A stretch of DNA of 64,000 nt from Polyangia bacterium (GTDB lineage: Bacteria > Myxococcota_A > Polyangia > Nannocystales > Nannocystaceae), in the NCBI GenBank assembly GCA_030429545.1, contig JAUIFF010000010.1, positions 1 to 64,000 on the forward strand, in the 5' to 3' direction. A program made the position numbers and the translations under genes. This document shows, piece by piece, positions 46,800 to 57,157 of this stretch. The notes under the pieces are model-generated. The model was not told where the DNA came from. It saw only the letters and a program-made list of their open reading frames with translations, and did no database searches. The stretch's first letter is position 1. Each line of letters begins with the position of its first letter.

Positions 46800-48923
46800 A
46801 TGCGTACGAGTCTAGAGAGCACTAGTGTTTTGGCAGGTCTGCTATGCCTGCTGGCGACCGCCTGCGAAGCCCCAACGATCGAGCATGTTGTCGAGCCTGC
46901 GACCGCGCACATGTTGTCGCCCTACCTCGTGGGAGGTAAGCAGTTCAGCCATGCCAAGTCCCAGAAGCATCCCAGCAGTGCCAAGGCCCAGAGCTTTGCC
47001 CTCGCCAAACCCAAATTTGCGGGCAACACACCGGCACACCCCCTACGCTACATCGGCGTACTCAAGTCCGGCAATATCTGCCCGAATCCAAAGTCGACGA
47101 ACTGGCAAAAGGCCCGACTTTTTGACAGCTCCTACTCACTTGTAAGTAAAAACCCGCAGGAGCAGCCAGGCCAAGGTGCGATCAAGCTACCGCCGTCACT
47201 CCAGCGTTTTTGTGTATATACCTGGACGCGAAAGAAGATGCCCACGCAAAAGCCCCAGGTCGACATGAACAAGTTTTGGCGGCTCGACCCAGACTACGAC
47301 ACTGTGGTCCCCCAGAGTTCGCAGCAACAAACGGGGCCCTACTTTGATAGCTACCTACAGGCTGCTGGGGCGAAAACCGGTGGACAACAGGCACCAACCC
47401 CAGCCACCGCTGCGATGGTCGCGGTGGTCGATACCGTGGGCTTCACCCAGGGCACGACCAATTACTCGAGCGCGCTCCCGCGGCTTCGCCACGGGTTGTC
47501 GATGGCCGGGATGATCCGCAGTGTTCGCTGCCCGAATAGCGATCCTACTTGTACCAGCAAACTATTTCACACCCAGGCGTTTCCCTATAATCGCCCCGAC
47601 CCAAAGGCGAATCCAGGCGGCGGGGTTTTGGGCAGTCAAGGTTCGCTTGCACAGGCGATCGCAGCCTCGATCTTGCACTGGCAAAAACATCAGGCAGCGA
47701 ACACGCGATTGGTTGTCAATCTCAGTGTCGCCTGGGATCCAATCTACGGCGGGACCCTGCCGAGTAACCACATGGCCATGCTCTCGGGCAACACCACGGT
47801 GCCGGCACCGGTGCAGGCGGTCCATGCCGCCATTGCCTGGGGCAACTGTTTAGATGTGTTGTTTGTGGCCGCCTCGGGCAACCACGAAGGGGATCCATGC
47901 GGCGCCACGGGGACGATGGCACCGGCGAGTTGGAACCTATACAACTCGCCAATCGGGGAGCAATGCCAACCGTTTGGCATCGCCCATAAACCGGTTAGCG
48001 GTAAGTTTGTCTACGCTGTTGGCGGGCTCGACTATCAACTGAACCCGATTACCAAGACCCGGGCCGACAGCCTCCCGGTCCGGGCTGCCGTGGGATTTAT
48101 GGGGGTCGGTCGAACCCCGAGCGGCCAACTCACCGGCAACTGGACAGGCACCTCTGTTGCAACTGCAACTGTTTCAGCGATCGCCGCCCGCCTGTGGGGT
48201 TACGCGCCTACCCTGTCGCCCCACCAACTCATGTCTGTGATCGACTCGAGCGGACTTTCGACGCAACACCAGACCAAGCTGATAACGGCCTATCACGCCC
48301 AGCGAAAACTGTGCTCGACACATGGACAGGGCTGTTCAATACCCTACCAAAACTACGTTGGGACCGCCGCGCAGTCGACCTCCGACAACTTTTTCTCGCA
48401 GTGGGCTTCGCAGCTATCGATGAGCGAACAGACCCAAACCGATTGTGAGACCAAAAAACTAGTGTGTGGGTCGAAGTACATCAAACGAACGGTTTGTAGT
48501 GAAGGCAAAACAATGACAAGCATGCCGACGAGCCCCACGACCGAGCCGTGGCTGCGACCGCAACCCGAGATCCCGATCTGCCCGCTGTGCCCCACCAACA
48601 ACGGGATTTTGTCGCTCACAGTCGATTCGGCCCATGGGACAGCCTCGCTGCACGATCCAGTATTTGCATACACACGGGCGACCGGCGAGCTCGTTGAGGT
48701 GACCCTGAGCAGTGTCACCATCCAGCCACCGCAAACGACCTATGTTCCACTCTCACGCTACTACGTCACGCTATACGACCCCGCCACCGGTGCGGCGGTG
48801 ACCCAACCGCTCTCGCAGTGGCTCGCGGCAGACCAGGTATCAACCGCGGAACTTCGCTTTCGGGTTCAAGATGCCGCGGGCGGATGGGCGACGCAGACGA
48901 CGTCGATCTCGGTCAACTACTGA
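46800..48923 (+). CDS. S8 (subtilisin-like) serine protease lipoprotein
   Basis: A 707-residue protein with lipoprotein signal (LAGLLCLLATAC). A prodomain-like region of about 190 residues precedes the S8 domain. The Asp is in MVAVVDTVG (about 210), His in RLRHGLSMAGMI (about 230), the oxyanion Asn in VAASGNHEG (about 360) and Ser in TGTSVATATVS (about 450). All triad residues are present. The C-terminal about 200 residues are beta-rich (NNGILSLTVDSAHGTASLHD). The His region deviates from HGTHVAG. Probably an envelope protease that may be a substrate or executioner for the CHAT protease. Confidence 0.8.
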   Translation: MRTSLESTSVLAGLLCLLATACEAPTIEHVVEPATAHMLSPYLVGGKQFSHAKSQKHPSSAKAQSFALAKPKFAGNTPAHPLRYIGVLKSGNICPNPKSTNWQKARLFDSSYSLVSKNPQEQPGQGAIKLPPSLQRFCVYTWTRKKMPTQKPQVDMNKFWRLDPDYDTVVPQSSQQQTGPYFDSYLQAAGAKTGGQQAPTPATAAMVAVVDTVGFTQGTTNYSSALPRLRHGLSMAGMIRSVRCPNSDPTCTSKLFHTQAFPYNRPDPKANPGGGVLGSQGSLAQAIAASILHWQKHQAANTRLVVNLSVAWDPIYGGTLPSNHMAMLSGNTTVPAPVQAVHAAIAWGNCLDVLFVAASGNHEGDPCGATGTMAPASWNLYNSPIGEQCQPFGIAHKPVSGKFVYAVGGLDYQLNPITKTRADSLPVRAAVGFMGVGRTPSGQLTGNWTGTSVATATVSAIAARLWGYAPTLSPHQLMSVIDSSGLSTQHQTKLITAYHAQRKLCSTHGQGCSIPYQNYVGTAAQSTSDNFFSQWASQLSMSEQTQTDCETKKLVCGSKYIKRTVCSEGKTMTSMPTSPTTEPWLRPQPEIPICPLCPTNNGILSLTVDSAHGTASLHDPVFAYTRATGELVEVTLSSVTIQPPQTTYVPLSRYYVTLYDPATGAAVTQPLSQWLAADQVSTAELRFRVQDAAGGWATQTTSISVNY

Positions 48924-48968
48924 GACCTACGCAAAACTCACCGTTGCCGGGTGCAGGAGCAAGTCCGA

Positions 48969-49880
48969 TTACCCCTGCCCCGGCGCGATGTTTGGGTTGC
49001 TGCGTAGGTATTGATACAGCAGTTCAAACACCACCCGTACGCGACGGCTGGTGTTGACCTCACGGTGGGTAGTGAGCCACAAAGGCACAATAATTGGGTC
49101 GATCCCAGCCGGTACACGCACAACCCTGGGTTCCGTGTCGCCAATGTCATCTTGCATCACGCCGATGCCAATCCCGTACTTGACCAATTCCCATTGCACC
49201 AAATGGTTCTCGCTGACCAAGGGAAAATTTTCGTGGGTCAATGACAGCCCCATACTATTGAGCAAGTCGATCAAGTCACTGCTTCGGTTGAAACCGATAA
49301 ATTCGGCACGGCTTAGATCAGCGGGCGATTCGATCCCAGCCCTGGTGAGATAGTCGGGCGAAGCATAGAGGTACCCCTGGGCATCGCGGATTTTCTTGGC
49401 CACGAGCTCGGGTTGCTTTGGCCGAAAGCTGCGAATCGCAATGTCAGCTTCGCGCCGCTGCAAGTCCTTTGTCGTGTTCGAGGCCACAAGCTCGATGTGG
49501 ATGCCGGGATGTCGACGCCGGAGTTGTGCAATAAAAGGAGGCAACAACACGGCCGAAATCGCCTCGCTGGCGGTGATACAAATTGTCCCGTCGAGTGTTT
49601 GTGCATGGCCCGAAGCGGTAAGGGATACCCGTCCGGCAGCCTCGCCCATGGCCCGCACGTGCTCGAGCAGGTCGAGTCCACTCGGTGTCAGGGAGAGTCC
49701 ACGGCCCACACGCTCAAACAACACGACATCGAGTTCGCGCTCCAACGCGCTCACCTGCCTGCCGAGGGTTGGCTGAGCCATCCCCAGGGCCCGGGCAGCG
49801 GCCGATAGCGACCCCTCCTCCGCCGTCACTAAAAATGCCCGAGCTCGGTTCCAATCGAAGTTGACGCGCCGCCAGTCCAT
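48969..49880 (-). CDS. LysR-family transcriptional regulator
   Basis: The start is ATG 49880 (MDWRRVNFDWN), four codons after another possible ATG at 49892. The N-terminal winged HTH (FLVTAEEGSLSAAARALGMA, QPTLGRQVSALEREL) and a LysR substrate-binding domain (ITASEAISAVLLPPFIAQLR) are complete. About 303 residues, the usual length. Divergent from the oxidoreductase gene at 49972 over about 90 bases, so it likely controls it. Confidence 0.9.
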   Translation of the reverse strand: MDWRRVNFDWNRARAFLVTAEEGSLSAAARALGMAQPTLGRQVSALERELDVVLFERVGRGLSLTPSGLDLLEHVRAMGEAAGRVSLTASGHAQTLDGTICITASEAISAVLLPPFIAQLRRRHPGIHIELVASNTTKDLQRREADIAIRSFRPKQPELVAKKIRDAQGYLYASPDYLTRAGIESPADLSRAEFIGFNRSSDLIDLLNSMGLSLTHENFPLVSENHLVQWELVKYGIGIGVMQDDIGDTEPRVVRVPAGIDPIIVPLWLTTHREVNTSRRVRVVFELLYQYLRSNPNIAPGQG

Positions 49881-49971
49881 GCAAAATTGCATACCACACT
49901 ACCAACTTTAGGCAATTTACGGTGCGCTCGCGCATGGGTATACCAGAGTCACCAAGCGAACGGAGCATCCA

Positions 49972-51009
49972 ATGCATGCAGTCAACTATCAGAATTCAGG
50001 TACATCGGCTCAAACCCAGGTTGCCAACGGGCACATGCGGGCGGTCGTATTCGACCACTACGGCTCGCTCGATAATCTCACGCTAGGGATCGTTGCAAAG
50101 CCGACCATCGGCGACCACGAGGTCCGGGTGCGGGTCCACGCGGCTGCGTTGCATGTGGGGGACTGTTTCGCGGTTCGCGGGGAGCCCCTTTTGATGCGGG
50201 TCGAGACCGGTATTTTCCGGCCCAAGCGTGGCATTCCGGGGTTCGACTTGGCGGGCACGGTCGACGCTGTCGGTCCGCACGTCACCCGGTTTCGGCCCGG
50301 AGACGCCGTGTTCGGTGCAAGTATGGGCACCTGTGCACAGTTTGTCGTGGCCAACGAAAACCTTGTGGCTCACAAGCCGTCAAACCTGAGCTTTGAGCAA
50401 GCCGCCGCCCTACCGACTTCGGGGCTCGCGGCCCTGCACGCGCTGCGCGATGTCGCCAATGTGCAACCCGGGCAAAAAGTCCTCATCAATGGAGCCTCGG
50501 GCGGGGTTGGCCACTTTGCCGTTCAAATCGCAAAGTCTCTCGGGGCCGAAGTTACCGGGGTGTGTAGTACGCGAAACCTCGACATGGTTCGCGCACTCGG
50601 TGCCGACCATGTCATCGACTACACCCAAGAAGATTTCACTGCTGGTGGCCCGCGGTTTGATGTCATCTTCGACAACGTTGAAAACCGCCCGCTGGCCGCC
50701 TGCCGCCGTGCCCTCACCCAAGACGGCACACTGATTCTCAATAGCGGCACCGGAGCGTCCGGCCTGGCAATGCTGATTCGCCTGCTCAAGCCCCTCGTCG
50801 TCTCACCGTTTGTCCGCCACAACCTGCGGCGCTACCTCTCGACACCCAACCACGACGACCTTCAGGCCCTGGCGAAACTCGCCGAATCTGAGCAACTCGA
50901 GCCGACTATCGACAGTGTCCACGGGCTGACCGACACACCTGCTGCGTTGCGCCATATCGCCTCGGGACGTGCCAGTGGGAAAGTGGTGATTCGCGTACAC
51001 GCGCCGTAG
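49972..51009 (+). CDS. Zinc-independent MDR-family NAD(P)-dependent oxidoreductase (quinone oxidoreductase-like)
   Basis: A 345-residue protein from ATG 49972, which has GGAG upstream; ATG 50035 (MRAVVFDHYG) is the more typical family start. GroES-like domain: VRVRVHAAALHVGDC, GFDLAGTVDAVGPHVTRFRPGD. Rossmann domain: LINGASGGVGHFAVQIAKSL, then GADHVIDYTQEDF. Structural zinc Cys cluster absent, as in quinone oxidoreductases. Likely regulated by the divergent LysR protein; the substrate is unknown. Confidence 0.85.
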   Translation: MHAVNYQNSGTSAQTQVANGHMRAVVFDHYGSLDNLTLGIVAKPTIGDHEVRVRVHAAALHVGDCFAVRGEPLLMRVETGIFRPKRGIPGFDLAGTVDAVGPHVTRFRPGDAVFGASMGTCAQFVVANENLVAHKPSNLSFEQAAALPTSGLAALHALRDVANVQPGQKVLINGASGGVGHFAVQIAKSLGAEVTGVCSTRNLDMVRALGADHVIDYTQEDFTAGGPRFDVIFDNVENRPLAACRRALTQDGTLILNSGTGASGLAMLIRLLKPLVVSPFVRHNLRRYLSTPNHDDLQALAKLAESEQLEPTIDSVHGLTDTPAALRHIASGRASGKVVIRVHAP

Positions 51010-51049
51010 GTCAGATCGACAGCGACCCAGTTTTCGGGTATCGAAAAGC

Positions 51050-51907
51050 ATGGGTCGAACCATTCCCCCGGAGGATGTATTTACCGGCACCCCCTATGCC
51101 CGCGCGGAACTGGTGCGACGGCGGGTAGTCCTGCGCGAGACCGTTGCCGCGTTTGAAGCCTCCGGTGGGCGCTATCACCAACTCGCACAGGCAAACCTTG
51201 TGCGGTGGTCGAAATCAGCCCAGCCAATCACCCGCAAGTTTGAAGTACTCGCGGGCGATTGGGGGGACGTCACGGCTCGACAAACCCGCGCCTATGGGGT
51301 CTGTTTTGCGGTGCTCAATATGGCAAATGCCTATGTTCCCGGGGGCTCCTATGTCGAGGGTACCGTCGCCCAAGAAGAGAATATGTTCCGGCGGACAGAC
51401 TGCCATTTTGCCGTCGACGCAACCCAGTACGACCGGCAAGCCGACCGCTACTTGCCACATATGTCGGCACTTCTCAATGCCCAACAGGGCCGGGTTTTAC
51501 TCGACACCCAAAAGCCACGAGTTTGTATTCGCGGGCCGGAAGACCGCACGCAGGCAGACCTCGGTTACAGCTGGCTGCCCGCCGACGAAGTCTTTCCATT
51601 TTACGAACTGCGGGCTGCTGCCGTCGATCTACGTGGCGGAGGTACATTCGATCCGGCCGAGACCTATCGCCGGGTCATCGCCCAACTCGACACCCTACGG
51701 GCGGCCAATGTCCGGCACGCAATCCTCAGCGCGTTTGGCTGTGGCGCGTTTTTAAACCCAGCGCAGCAGGTCGCAAAAGCCTATGCGCAGGCCCTGCAGG
51801 AGCGCGAGCAGGACTTTGATCGCGTCGCGTTTGCGATTTTCCATGCGGGCTACGGGCCGGACAACTTCACCCCATTTGCCCAGGTGTTTGCCTCGGTGTT
51901 TGGGTAG
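51050..51907 (+). CDS. Bacterial-type poly(ADP-ribose) glycohydrolase-like macrodomain protein (TIGR02452)
   Basis: A 285-residue protein. The signature NMANAYVPGGSYVEGTVAQE followed by E-N-M-F-R-R matches the PARG/TIGR02452 family GGG-x6-8-QEE motif, with GGS in place of GGG; both catalytic Glu residues are present. The C-terminal half (HAILSAFGCGAFLNPAQQVA) is the family's second conserved region. It would remove ADP-ribose polymers or related adducts. No ADP-ribosyltransferase was seen beside it. Confidence 0.75.
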   Translation: MGRTIPPEDVFTGTPYARAELVRRRVVLRETVAAFEASGGRYHQLAQANLVRWSKSAQPITRKFEVLAGDWGDVTARQTRAYGVCFAVLNMANAYVPGGSYVEGTVAQEENMFRRTDCHFAVDATQYDRQADRYLPHMSALLNAQQGRVLLDTQKPRVCIRGPEDRTQADLGYSWLPADEVFPFYELRAAAVDLRGGGTFDPAETYRRVIAQLDTLRAANVRHAILSAFGCGAFLNPAQQVAKAYAQALQEREQDFDRVAFAIFHAGYGPDNFTPFAQVFASVFG

Positions 51908-52022
51908 CGCGACGGCGCAGTCGATCACACACAGTTTTGCTGGGGCAGTTGTCGACGCACTTCAACTTGCGCTCACCAACGTCGCCGAGCCTGCCCGATC
52001 TATGTTAACTTTGGCCCACCCC

Positions 52023-53681
52023 ATGCTCAAAAAACTGCTCATGCCCGTGCTCCTTGCCCCCGCGCTTTTGCTCGTCACGCCCGACAAAGCTCGCGCCTGA
52101 GGCCGGGAGTACGAAACTCGGTCGAGTTTCAAGGTCACCCTCAAACTTCGCTCCGCCGCTGGCAAGGTCACAACCCTGGGAACGCTTGTCCGCAAGCGTC
52201 GGCAGCTAAATGCACATACAATTTCGTCGCGCACCTGGTCGCGGGTACCGAGTGAGGACTTTTATGTGCCGCACCTGCAGCGGCTCTCGCCCAATGGCAA
52301 CGAACTCGCCAGTTTTGATGCCGACAGTGGGACCATGCGCATTTGGGATGCCCGCGGCAACTCGGGGTTGGTACGCGAATATACGGTTTCGGGCTTGGGT
52401 GGCCAGCTCCTGCAGGTCCGCTGGGCCGCCGATAGTAAGTCCTTGTTGTTGCTGACAACGCGGGGGCTATTTCGCGTATCGAGTGCAGCTACAAATACTT
52501 TTGCAGCAGTCGAGCTGTTTTCTGGCAAACACGACTTCATGCTCGAGTTTCGCGTGCTGCCGGGGGGCGTGGCCCTGCACGCAGGCCCGCGCAGAAACAA
52601 GCGACGATCACTGTGGTTTGTCTCCCTAGACGGCTCACACCCCGTCCGCCTGACGCCGTCGGCACGGGATGTCGAGAGCTTCACAACCCTGGCAACCGGC
52701 CAGGTGATTGCCGAACTCGCCGGTATCGATGGAGCTGCCGACGAACTCCTGACAATCGTCCCGGGGCCAACGCCGGAGATTGTCCGCACACAAACGTGTG
52801 CCGCGGCCGATGTTTGTCAGGTGGTCAACTGGACTTCCCGCGCGGGAAACTACGCCTATGCCACCCAACGCTGCCCGCAACCTGGCGAATCTGGTGTGTG
52901 CAAACAAGCCAAAGTCCATGTTGTCGACAGCTCCGGCAAGACCACAACGTTTGAGCCGTTGCGCTCGAAGTACTCGGGGTTTCCACGCAAGCTCTCGCAG
53001 CTGTGGGCGCGACAACAGGGCTATGTCACGGCTGGTGGCAGTCGTCTTGTCACCTGGACCAATCACGAGGATGCTTGGCTGTGGCGCCCGCCAAAAATCG
53101 CCCGCAAGTATGGCTCATACCGACCGAACATTGCCTCGACCGCGGTCGATCCGGCAACCGACGACGTGCTTGCGGCCGCGGGGCTGCGGGTCTATCGAAT
53201 CTCCGACAACAGGGCCAAGCGCCTGTTCACGGTCCACAAACCCAAGCTAAAAGACCGCAGTCGCCATGTCGACGGGCTGATTGCACTACCCAACGGCGAC
53301 ATTGCCTATCAAATCCTCGACACCCATGAACGTACCGCCGACATTTATCCCGATGTCGACGCCACGGCTGCCCCCACCCCGAACTACCCCGAACTCGATC
53401 GGGCGATGTCGTTGGTTACTTCGCTCAGTGAGTCGTGCTACCGCCCAGCACTCGAACGCTCACTCGCCGCCCGTGGCGAGCTGAGGCTGCAGATTGTGGT
53501 TCACCCTTCGGGCCGTGCGTTTGTCACTCGAGTCGACAACTCAAACGCGAAAAAGCTGTGGCGAAGCGCCGACTGTCTAGTGCGTGAGCTCGCGGATACA
53601 CGCTTGCCAACCCATACAAACCGCGGACTGGTCGGCCTCGATACGACGGTTCGGTTTAAATTGACGGCCCCGCGGGATTGA
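52023..53681 (+). pseudogene. Secreted beta-propeller protein interrupted by an in-frame TGA after the signal peptide
   Basis: ATG 52023 begins MLKKLLMPVLLAPALLLVTP then DKARA, a signal peptide with an AxA-type site. TGA 52098-52100 follows immediately, and the same frame then stays open to 53681. The mature part has TolB/WD-like repeats (HLQRLSPNGNELASFDADSG) and a C-terminal domain (LQIVVHPSGRAFVTRVDNSN) like the TonB-like C-terminal modules of myxobacterial proteins. TGG to TGA by one change, a sequencing error, or readthrough are all possible. Without the signal the rest could start at GTG 52266. Confidence 0.6.
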
Positions 53682-53799
53682 GCCCAAGTCCCGAATACGG
53701 TCGCATTGCGACGCGTTTCAAGGTTGTAGCTGCAACTTAACCAGCATGCGACGGTTGGCAGCAAACGTCGCGTGGTTGCGACATGCTATAAGACCAAAC

Positions 53800-54978
53800 A
53801 TGCCCATCATCCTGCGACTGGTTTCGCTCAGCGCCCTGTTGTCGATTGGCTGTGGCGGACAATTCAGTGACACCGTGCAGTCCACCGGATCGACCGGCGA
53901 CGCCACAACAACCACAGACGAGACCGGCAGCGAGACGGCCGGTCCCGAGGTTGGCAGCCCCACCCTGCGCGATCTCGATGCGTTCCAAGTTGTCGCCATC
54001 CCGTTGCTAGATGATGGCATCGAGGTCGCCGTTGACGATCGACCAGCGCCGCTTGTGGCCGGACGCGAGGTGGTCATGCGGGCCAAGGTCGACGTGCCAG
54101 AGGGATGGATGCCTCGGGATGTTGAACTCCGGATCGAGGTCAGCCAAGGAAGCGACACCACCACCTTCTCAACGAGTTCGCAGCTCGCCATGAGTTCGGG
54201 CGACGATGCGAACAGTGGCCTGGTCGTCGAGCTTCCCGCCTTGGCTGTCACCCCGGAGGCCCGCTACTCAGCATCGCTGTGGCTCGCGGGGCAAACCCAA
54301 CCAGCGGCGCGGTTTCCCGACGCGGGCGAGGTCTTGCTGGCTGCCGAAACAACCGGCCCCATCAAGTTCCATATCGTGCCGTTTGAGGTCGACGGCCGGG
54401 TCCCGGATACCTCAGCCGAAGTCATCGACGAATTCGCCGAAACGGTCTATGCCTACTACCCCACGACAGATGTCGAGATTACGGTTGGTCCGGTCCAGCC
54501 AAACCCCTACCCCGATCTTCCGATCGAAGAGGTCTTGGGGACAGCTTTGTTTGATGTCGGGGTGCTGATGGAGCAGGAGCTTGCGCCGGCGGATGTGTAC
54601 TACTACGGGTTGATGCAACCAACCGAGACACGCGAGCAATACAACGGGGTGACCGGCAGCTCCCAAGAGCTCGATCAACGGGCGGGCTTTGCCATCGGGG
54701 CCGGGTTTGGTGACGCGCTGTCGGCCAGCACCCTCGTCCACGAACTCGGTCACCTGCACTATCTCAAACACGCACCGTGTGGCTCACCGGACAATGTCGA
54801 CCCGGACTTCCCCCACCCCGATGGTATGGCCCACACCGAGGGCTACGACTCGCGGACCAACACGTTTCTCAACCACGACGCCGGCAGTGACCTCATGAGC
54901 TACTGTCAACCCCGCTGGATCAGCGGCTACCACTACGAAAAACTTGCTAGCTGGGTGCAGGTCTCGCAAACGTGGTGA
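53800..54978 (+). CDS. Zinc metalloprotease lipoprotein (M66-like)
   Basis: The start is ATG 53800 (MPIILRLVSLSALLSIGC, lipobox ending SIGC); an upstream in-frame start at 53746 would spoil the signal peptide. About 392 residues. A Thr/Ser/Glu linker precedes a beta domain. The catalytic motif HELGHLHYLKHAPCG lies at about residue 313, with the HExGHxxxxxH zinc site and the HAPCG ending of the M66/ToxR-regulated lipoprotein group. A Met-turn candidate is SDLMSYCQPRW. Likely acts outside the cell or in the outer membrane. Confidence 0.75.
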   Translation: MPIILRLVSLSALLSIGCGGQFSDTVQSTGSTGDATTTTDETGSETAGPEVGSPTLRDLDAFQVVAIPLLDDGIEVAVDDRPAPLVAGREVVMRAKVDVPEGWMPRDVELRIEVSQGSDTTTFSTSSQLAMSSGDDANSGLVVELPALAVTPEARYSASLWLAGQTQPAARFPDAGEVLLAAETTGPIKFHIVPFEVDGRVPDTSAEVIDEFAETVYAYYPTTDVEITVGPVQPNPYPDLPIEEVLGTALFDVGVLMEQELAPADVYYYGLMQPTETREQYNGVTGSSQELDQRAGFAIGAGFGDALSASTLVHELGHLHYLKHAPCGSPDNVDPDFPHPDGMAHTEGYDSRTNTFLNHDAGSDLMSYCQPRWISGYHYEKLASWVQVSQTW

Positions 54979-55290
54979 CACAGATGACAGCCCACATGTT
55001 CGAACTTCGAGCAACCTGCCCCACTACGGTTTCGCTCTCGATCCGCGTTACCAGCCCGCGTTCGTCGAACCACACCTGTTGACCCGTTACCCTTTGAGGG
55101 CATTCACAGAGCGAGTATCTGCTCGTTCAATGACTTCTGCACTCGACGAGACCTCCAAAACTGGTCGAAAAGACAGAATCAAGCAATTTCGCGGGCGCTA
55201 GCAAACCTTCGCACGAAATTACGACATGACTCTTAGGTCAGATAATCAAGAAACCTTGCGCTCCACCTGAGATTGCTCGACCATACCTTC
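54979..55290. other. No gene recognised
   Basis: About 310 bases between two lipoprotein genes on the same strand. Stops in all frames, no repeat or hairpin that stands out. Probably promoter plus decayed sequence. Confidence 0.35.
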
Positions 55291-56823
55291 ATGTTGCGTA
55301 CACTTGGTACTCGGGGTCTTGCAGTTGCAAGTTTGTTGGTCATGGCCTGCGGCGGGTCAGGAGGGGACACCGACAGTGGCACGCTGACGGCAACGACTAC
55401 CGGTATGCCGACGACCACAGCTCCGACCACGACTCCGACCACGGCCGGGCCTGAAACCACCGATGCGGAAACTGTGGATGAGACGTCGGCAGAAACGGCT
55501 GCGGAGACCATGTCCGAAACCACGGATACCGAGCCGGGCTGTGGCAACGGTCTCGTCGACCCAGGTGAAGAGTGCGACGACGGCAACGACAATAATGAAG
55601 ATGGATGCCTCGACACCTGTGTGGCCGCCAGCTGTGGCGACGGTTTCGTCCAAGAAGGTGTCGAAGCCTGTGACGACGGCAACCAAGTTGACGAGGACGC
55701 ATGCCTCAACAGCTGTACCCCGGCAGCGTGTGGAGACGGCATCGTTCAAGAAGGTGTCGAAGCCTGTGACGACGGCAACCAGGTCGAGCAAGACGCCTGT
55801 CTCAACGACTGCACCGCCGCCAGCTGTGGCGATGGCTTTGTCCAAGAAGGCGTTGAGATGTGCGACGACGGCAACGATGTCGAAACCGATAGCTGCCTCA
55901 ACGACTGCACACCAGCAAGCTGTGGCGACGGTCTCGTGCAAGAGGGTGTTGAGGCCTGTGACGACGGCAACGATGTCAACGACGACGAGTGCACCAACGA
56001 CTGTACCTCAGCCGCCTGCGGCGACGGGGTCGTCCAGCAGGACGAGGAGTGCGACGACGGCAACGACGTCGACACCGATATGTGCCCATCCAACTGCCTC
56101 AACGCGACCTGTGGCGACACGTTTGTGCTCGAAGGCGTGGAAGAGTGCGACGGCGGCGGTGAGACGGAGACCTGCGACGAAGACTGTACGGCAGCCGTGT
56201 GCGGCGACGGTGTCCTCAACATGACCGCAGGGGAAGCCTGTGACGACGGCAACATGGACGACACCGACGAGTGTGTTCAAGGCTGTGTCGGAGCCGTCTG
56301 TGGCGATGGCTTTGTCCAATCCGGCGTCGAAGAGTGCGACGACGGCAACGATATCGACGATGACGATTGCAGCAACTCATGTATGATCAACGTCCAAGAA
56401 GTTGTCTATACAGGTAGTTTTACGCAAGGCATGTCAACCCCGGCCAACAGCCAGGTGTGCCTCGACTGGGTCGCGTTCCAAGCCGCGATCGACCAGAACA
56501 CGACCTACAACTCAATTACACTGCGCGGAAGCCAAGACAACAACGGCCAGGTGTGTACCGGCAGTCAGGCCAACGAGCTCTGCCAAGCCCTGCGCACAAA
56601 CCAGACGTTGGTGGGTGTCAACTGCAATGGCCGCATCTGGAACACCGGCCCCTGCGGCGGCGGCCTCGAACTCAATGCCCAGGATTCCAACGGCGACTGC
56701 TCGTGCCCCAACCCGGACTACATCATCCGCCCGTGCATCGGCAACTCAAACTGGGGTGGCATCAACTCGGCAACCTGCGGCGGCACAACCCAGACCATCG
56801 AAGTCATCTGCTCGACGATCTAG
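55291..56823 (+). CDS. DUF4215 Cys-rich repeat lipoprotein
   Basis: ATG 55291 starts MLRTLGTRGLAVASLLVMAC, a lipoprotein signal. A Thr/Glu linker (about 25-85) leads to about nine copies of a Cys-rich repeat of roughly 35 residues (CGDGFVQEGVEACDDGNQV, then D-x-C-L-N-x-C), the DUF4215 pattern. Residues about 375-510 form a separate C-terminal domain with six or more Cys (ANSQVCLDWVAFQAAIDQNT). An extended outer-surface protein is likely. Confidence 0.8.
   Translation: MLRTLGTRGLAVASLLVMACGGSGGDTDSGTLTATTTGMPTTTAPTTTPTTAGPETTDAETVDETSAETAAETMSETTDTEPGCGNGLVDPGEECDDGNDNNEDGCLDTCVAASCGDGFVQEGVEACDDGNQVDEDACLNSCTPAACGDGIVQEGVEACDDGNQVEQDACLNDCTAASCGDGFVQEGVEMCDDGNDVETDSCLNDCTPASCGDGLVQEGVEACDDGNDVNDDECTNDCTSAACGDGVVQQDEECDDGNDVDTDMCPSNCLNATCGDTFVLEGVEECDGGGETETCDEDCTAAVCGDGVLNMTAGEACDDGNMDDTDECVQGCVGAVCGDGFVQSGVEECDDGNDIDDDDCSNSCMINVQEVVYTGSFTQGMSTPANSQVCLDWVAFQAAIDQNTTYNSITLRGSQDNNGQVCTGSQANELCQALRTNQTLVGVNCNGRIWNTGPCGGGLELNAQDSNGDCSCPNPDYIIRPCIGNSNWGGINSATCGGTTQTIEVICSTI
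55545..56385 (+). repeat. Tandem DUF4215 coding repeats, period about 102-111 bases
   Basis: Repeats recognisable at base level by GAGGCCTGTGACGACGGCAA and similar stretches; adjacent units are near-identical in places, which allows unit gain or loss by recombination. Confidence 0.65.
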
Positions 56824-57157
56824 CCGAACTCGCCGTCGAAGGCGAAACCATTGATGCGTTGCGATCCTGTCGACCTGCTCTCCCGGCCATATCTCGACTC
56901 TTCGCACCCGTCCGGCCCTTGCTGGCGATCTACGCCGACTCCTCGGGGAAGCTCTATTCCCCCAACTAGCGTGCGTCTGGTTATCCGCAGGTCACCACCA
57001 CCGCCGCGACGCCCACACCCGCGAGCTTGTCCTTGGAGCTCTCGCCGGCATTGAAACACAACGCCCGCGAAATCGGACAATCCAAAGAACCCTGCTGGGG
57101 CTGCGGGCGTCACTATGGGAGACCAGTGGTGCGTTTGCTCGAGCCTAACGCAACCGT
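56824..57157. other. Possible decayed coding sequence
   Basis: Two short open stretches read like protein but are in different frames: one to 56969 (LAELAVEGETIDALRSCRPA and onward) and one at about 57018-57149 (ELVLGALAGIETQRPRNRTI). They may be remains of a gene upstream of 57158. No start or signal found. Confidence 0.3.
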
